8,380 bases of DNA from CAZFBR01 sp035353495 [NCBI: uncultured bacterium] (GTDB lineage Bacteria > DAOPZR01). Of this stretch, positions 6,129-8,380 are shown one piece after another. The stretch is taken from positions 1-8,380 of the forward strand of contig CAZFBR010000158.1 of assembly GCA_964517215.1 (NCBI GenBank), written 5' to 3'. The notes under the pieces are model-generated. The model made no database searches and was not told the origin of the DNA. It saw only the letters and a list, made by a program, of their open reading frames with translations. Position 1 is the first letter of the stretch. Every line of letters starts with the position of its first letter. The position numbers were made by a program, and so were the translations under genes.

Positions 6129-6158
6129 ATTATACGCACGCGGCCGCACGATGGTCAA
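6129..6158 (-). promoter_or_regulatory. Near-consensus promoter of the methyltransferase
   Basis: On the minus strand TTGACC (6153-6158) and a perfect TATAAT (6129-6134) are separated by 18 bp. Transcription is expected 7 bases past the -10 box, at about 6122, which is the A of an ATG. The promoter lies between the vapC stop and the methyltransferase start, making the methyltransferase independent of the toxin-antitoxin operon. Confidence 0.8.
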
Positions 6159-6161
6159 CCG

Positions 6162-6181
6162 CCCCGCGTTCAGCGGCGGGG
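6162..6181 (-). repeat. Hairpin over the toxin stop codon
   Basis: CCCCGC (6162-6167) and GCGGGG (6176-6181) pair around an 8-base loop that contains the toxin TGA (6170-6172). It could end or stabilise the vapBC transcript, but no T run follows on the minus strand. Confidence 0.3.
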
Positions 6182-6595
6182 TCCGCGCTTTTTGAACGGC
6201 AGATTCAGCAGTCGCACCTGGCCGGCCAGGGGGAGATATTCCGGGTCCTTATGGACCAGTGTTGCCCGGTATTCCGCCGCTGTCGCCGCAATCACTGCGT
6301 CGGCCAATGACAGCCGATGCAGGGCCTTCAGTCGTCCCGCCGCCAGCGCAATGCGTTCCGTCGGCGCAACAATAGTCAGCGGCAGGGTCTTGAGGCGGAC
6401 CATGGTCTCGCGCGCCGCCGTCTGTCCTGCCGCCTGCCAGACGATGTAGTAGGTTTCAGTGAGTGAGATTGGGGCCAAGAGCAACCGGTCCCGACCGCTC
6501 CGCCGTGCCAGCAGTTCTTCGACTTTTCCTGCGCCCGCTTCGTCGCGCAGCAGGGTTAGAATGGCCGACGTATCAAACAACAGCCGTTCCGGCAC
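6170..6595 (-). CDS. vapC: PIN-domain ribonuclease toxin (VapC type)
   Basis: The 141-residue product has PIN-domain size and the expected acidic metal site: Asp8 in LLFDTSAIL (5-13), Glu47 in SLTETYYIVW (44-53), Asp99 in LSLADAVIAATA (95-106) and Asp117 in LVHKDPEY (113-120). VapC toxins are Mg-dependent endoribonucleases that cleave tRNA or rRNA and stop translation when not bound by their antitoxin. It starts at GTG 6595, whose G is also the last base of the antitoxin TAG (TAGTG), so the two are translationally coupled with antitoxin first. All four acidic residues are present, so the toxin looks intact. The RNA target cannot be deduced. Confidence 0.88.
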   Translation of the reverse strand: MPERLLFDTSAILTLLRDEAGAGKVEELLARRSGRDRLLLAPISLTETYYIVWQAAGQTAARETMVRLKTLPLTIVAPTERIALAAGRLKALHRLSLADAVIAATAAEYRATLVHKDPEYLPLAGQVRLLNLPFKKRGPRR

Positions 6596-6825
6596 TATTC
6601 CTGCCGTTCGCGCCGCCGCCGCTGCAGCAGACGGCGATTGAGATCGTACTGCCGCAGCGAACCGCGCAGTTCGCCCACCGGCGCCGCCGGTTGCGGCAGT
6701 ACCGTGATCACACTGCCGTCATCAATCCAAACGATACGCGAGCCGGGCCTGATATTGTACCGCCGCCGCAATGCCACGGGAATGGCCGTTTGTCCGCGCA
6801 CCGTCACGGTGCTGGTATTCCCCAT
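6595..6825 (-). CDS. vapB: AbrB/MazE-type antitoxin (VapB)
   Basis: The 76-residue product has an N-terminal swapped-hairpin AbrB domain (about 4-48): STVTVRGQTAIPVALRRRYNIRPGSRI followed by VWIDDGSVITVLP. Such antitoxins dimerise, bind their own operator and wrap the toxin with the C-terminal tail. The tail here (49-76) contains PVGELRGSLRQYDLN and a very basic RRRRER end; the G-x-L-R-x-S/Y pattern is common in VapB tails that fill the toxin site. The Shine-Dalgarno AGGAGGTGAG (6831-6840) is 5 bases from ATG 6825 and essentially perfect, consistent with high antitoxin synthesis relative to the toxin, which starts at GTG without its own Shine-Dalgarno. Confidence 0.87.
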   Translation of the reverse strand: MGNTSTVTVRGQTAIPVALRRRYNIRPGSRIVWIDDGSVITVLPQPAAPVGELRGSLRQYDLNRRLLQRRRRERQE

Positions 6826-6846
6826 TGTGCCTCACCTCCTGACTGC

Positions 6847-6875
6847 AGGATACGCCCGCCCGGCGCTCAAGTCAA
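6847..6875 (-). promoter_or_regulatory. Promoter of the vapBC operon
   Basis: On the minus strand TTGACT (6870-6875) and TATCCT (6847-6852) are spaced by 17 bp, with a start expected near 6840, at the very 5' edge of the Shine-Dalgarno. AT-rich DNA (AAAATATTT) flanks the -35 box on its upstream side, as an UP element would. Confidence 0.72.
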
Positions 6876-6880
6876 AATAT

Positions 6881-6907
6881 TTCGTGCATTTTACTTATTC
6901 GTGAATA
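6881..6907. promoter_or_regulatory. Candidate VapB operator repeats
   Basis: TTCGTGCAT (6881-6889) and TTCGTGAAT (6898-6906) are near-identical 9-mers 17 bp apart, just upstream of the vapBC -35 box. The second is the core of the palindrome TATTC-GT-GAATA (6896-6907). Short repeats of this kind upstream of AbrB-type antitoxin genes often are autoregulation sites; this is inferred from position. Confidence 0.4.
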
Positions 6908-6999
6908 CCGTGCCGCGCGCGGTGCCTGCACCACGCCCGCCTGTTGATCGGTTCACATCCGCCGCGCGCGAGTCGTCGTTACGTCGGCGGCTGCGACAG
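6908..6999. other. Short intergenic stretch, no gene seen
   Basis: Between the vapBC control region and the stop of the zinc-ribbon protein gene, only a 10-bp perfect GC palindrome CCGCGCGCGG (6913-6922) stands out. No T-tailed terminator is visible for the upstream gene on the minus strand. Confidence 0.3.
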
Positions 7000-8220
7000 C
7001 TATGCCGCCGGCGGCGGCACGATCAGTTCGATGCCTTTGGCGGCGGAGCGTGGAAATGCCGACCCGCACTGCGGGCATTGCTCGCGGTCGACCGGTCGCC
7101 GTCCGCCGCACTGCGGACAACGCACCAGCCGCTGCCATTCCATCGCCCCGAAATAGACAAACGGGGTGATCAGCGGGAACAGGAACCACGCCAGCAGCCA
7201 CGGCCACCGCTGCCAGCGCGTCAGCGACTGATGGCGCAGATGCCGGCGATGGAACAACCAGACGCCCACCAGTATCGCAAGATACCACATCCCATACCGC
7301 CAATTATAACCCAACTCACGCATCAGGCCCGCCACCGGGTTGCCTGAATTACTGGCGGCAAACACATCGCCCGTCTTCCCGACAGCAACGACACCAATGG
7401 TGAAAAGAACCGGTATCCCGGGCTGGCTCAACGCCAGCCAGTCAAACTCGACCTTGCTGGTCACCATGGCTTCCGCTGCCGAATCCTGAACCAAGGTATC
7501 GCTCAGCACGACGCCTTTTCTCGTCGCAATACGGATATAGGTTCCGCTGTCCGTTCGTTCCAATAAATAGTACACCCCGCTGTCACTCATGCCCACACGG
7601 TAGCTTGTGGTATTCCCTTCCTCCAACTTCAGAGGGGGCTGCAGCGCTGTGACATATGTTCCATCTTCGTCATAGAGCAGAACTGCGGTATCCGTCAGCA
7701 CCGCACAGTGCAGTGGTCCGCTGTATTCGTTCGTATCCTCAACATCATAGCGTTCCAGCGTTGTGTTGCGTCGCGGCGAGAATTCGTCAAAATCAACCAC
7801 CGTTACTCCGTTGGGGCGGCACCGCCATTGAATCGCTTCAGGATCGAGGGAAAAATCGAATATTCCTTCTTCTGCCTGTCCCAGCATCTGATACCGGTGC
7901 CGGCGTAAGCAGGTAAATGGTGTCAATTCCGATAATTCACGCACAAAACCGTTGGCACCGAGATAGCCAGTACAGAGTCGCGTCTTTTTGTCGTAAATCG
8001 CTATGCACCCTTCATCTTCCAGCCAGTAGCCGTATCGATGCTCAGCTATGCAATCCCGGAGTTCCCAACGCCAAATACCTTCAATGTTCCATGCCCATGG
8101 CCACAATACGGCAAAACCAATTGTTCCCGGTTCTTCGCCGGGTTCGGTAATGTATAGTAATTGCATCTCAGCATCAAATACTCGATTCCCTCCGGATTCA
8201 TCGCGTTGCGAGTAGTACAA
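7000..8220 (-). CDS. Membrane-anchored protein with beta-rich domain and C-terminal zinc ribbon
   Basis: I cannot name a family. From TTG 8220 the product is 406 residues. Residues 1-300 are a strand-rich domain with propeller-like units (GCIAIYDKKTRLCTGYLGANG, 71-91; AVLLYDEDGTYVTAL, 179-193; GVYYLLERTDSGTYIRI, 215-231). Two hydrophobic segments follow, about 309-323 and 338-360, separated by a very basic loop (HRRHLRHQSLTRWQR). The C-terminus has a zinc ribbon CPQC-X10-CPQC (Cys368, 371, 382, 385) and a GIELIVPPPAA tail. Similar membrane proteins ending in a zinc ribbon occur in PVC-group bacteria (recollection). TTG 8220 has no Shine-Dalgarno, and the frame reads convincingly upstream to 8274 (VSRVVYSKSLEVARDGS) before an amber codon at 8275-8277, so the true N-terminus is unresolved and the gene may be interrupted. 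Base composition falls toward the 5' end of the gene. Confidence 0.65.
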   Translation of the reverse strand: MYYSQRDESGGNRVFDAEMQLLYITEPGEEPGTIGFAVLWPWAWNIEGIWRWELRDCIAEHRYGYWLEDEGCIAIYDKKTRLCTGYLGANGFVRELSELTPFTCLRRHRYQMLGQAEEGIFDFSLDPEAIQWRCRPNGVTVVDFDEFSPRRNTTLERYDVEDTNEYSGPLHCAVLTDTAVLLYDEDGTYVTALQPPLKLEEGNTTSYRVGMSDSGVYYLLERTDSGTYIRIATRKGVVLSDTLVQDSAAEAMVTSKVEFDWLALSQPGIPVLFTIGVVAVGKTGDVFAASNSGNPVAGLMRELGYNWRYGMWYLAILVGVWLFHRRHLRHQSLTRWQRWPWLLAWFLFPLITPFVYFGAMEWQRLVRCPQCGGRRPVDREQCPQCGSAFPRSAAKGIELIVPPPAA

Positions 8221-8380
8221 TGAGCCGTCACGTGCGACTTCCAGCGACTTGCTGTATACTACCCTCGATACCTCCTACGAAAAAGAACTAACACCGATCA
8301 ACACAATCTACATAAGAATCACGAAAACCATCACCAACAGCAATATCAACAGCATTATCCAACAAAACCAACTCCACAAT
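8221..8380 (-). pseudogene. In-frame upstream extension with apparent membrane helix and two amber codons
   Basis: Read on the minus strand in the same frame as the zinc-ribbon protein, 8377-8311 encodes a strongly hydrophobic segment (WIMLLILLLVMVFVILM, ATG at 8353-8355), then TAG (8308-8310), IVLIGVSSFS, TAG (8275-8277), and EVSRVVYSKSLEVARDGS running into the main protein. Sixteen consecutive codons have T in the middle position and most end in G or C or T, the pattern of a coded membrane helix. This suggests a signal anchor for the beta-rich domain, broken by two stops or by sequence errors near a contig end. AGGAGGT (8270-8276) is a perfect Shine-Dalgarno sequence but no ATG, GTG or TTG lies at usable distance. 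Since GT-rich DNA tends to encode hydrophobic residues, chance is not excluded. Confidence 0.35.

Noticed and set aside
5466-6449. Plus-strand open frame (327 codons) across the methyltransferase and toxin genes
   Set aside because: It spans two real minus-strand genes and the promoter between them; translation has no recognisable motif.
6463-7347. Plus-strand open frame (294 codons) across toxin, antitoxin and zinc-ribbon genes
   Set aside because: It is antisense to several supported genes and a promoter; composition is typical of a GC-rich shadow frame.
8224-8380. Plus-strand open frame at the right edge encoding a His/Gln/Asn-rich stretch
   Set aside because: It has no ATG, GTG or TTG start in the window; the opposite strand is in frame with a real protein and explains the middle-position bias better.
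8221-8380. Genome-wide amber reassignment
   Set aside because: TAG terminates six other well-supported genes in the window at family-appropriate C-termini.
1-8380. CRISPR array, tRNA, rRNA, insertion sequence or prophage genes
   Set aside because: No regularly spaced repeats, cloverleaf sequence, transposase, integrase or phage gene was found on either strand by eye.

Overview
The window reads as chromosomal DNA from a GC-rich bacterium (very GC-rich over most of its length, falling toward the right edge). It carries the S21 ribosomal protein, a pyruvoyl-type PanD, near-consensus sigma70-type promoters and strong AGGAGG-like ribosome binding sites. Presence of S21 argues against an actinobacterium. 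The large zinc-ribbon membrane protein at the right edge resembles proteins I associate with the Planctomycetes/Verrucomicrobia/Lentisphaerae (PVC) group, but the lineage call is low-confidence inference. No prophage, IS element, tRNA, rRNA or CRISPR array is visible.

Left part, minus strand: panD (aspartate 1-decarboxylase, beta-alanine for pantothenate/CoA) followed by the N-terminal, membrane-spanning part of an M48/Ste24-like peptidase cut by the window edge. A back-to-back divergent promoter pair at 834-898 drives panD leftward and, to the right, a plus-strand cluster: acylphosphatase, rpsU (S21), a 39-codon ORF packed exactly between its neighbours, a PfkB/adenosine-kinase-like sugar or nucleoside kinase, and a small STAS-like protein of unknown function. 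The cluster ends in a convergent intergenic space at 2967-3124.

Middle and right, all minus strand (transcribed from right to left): a zinc-ribbon membrane protein (ending at 7000), a VapBC-type toxin-antitoxin pair with its own promoter and candidate operator repeats, a two-domain SAM methyltransferase that appears to be expressed as a leaderless mRNA from a near-perfect promoter, a 277-bp highly structured GC-rich gap, and a CCA-adding-type tRNA nucleotidyltransferase with an HD domain and an atypical nucleotide-ribose motif.

No obvious multi-gene new system is present; most genes are housekeeping. The points most worth a second look are the right edge, where an apparent N-terminal membrane helix lies in frame with the zinc-ribbon protein but is separated from it by two amber codons inside a stretch of abruptly different composition; the leaderless methyltransferase start; the QSD-for-RRD change in the nucleotidyltransferase; and the small coupled ORF between rpsU and the kinase.
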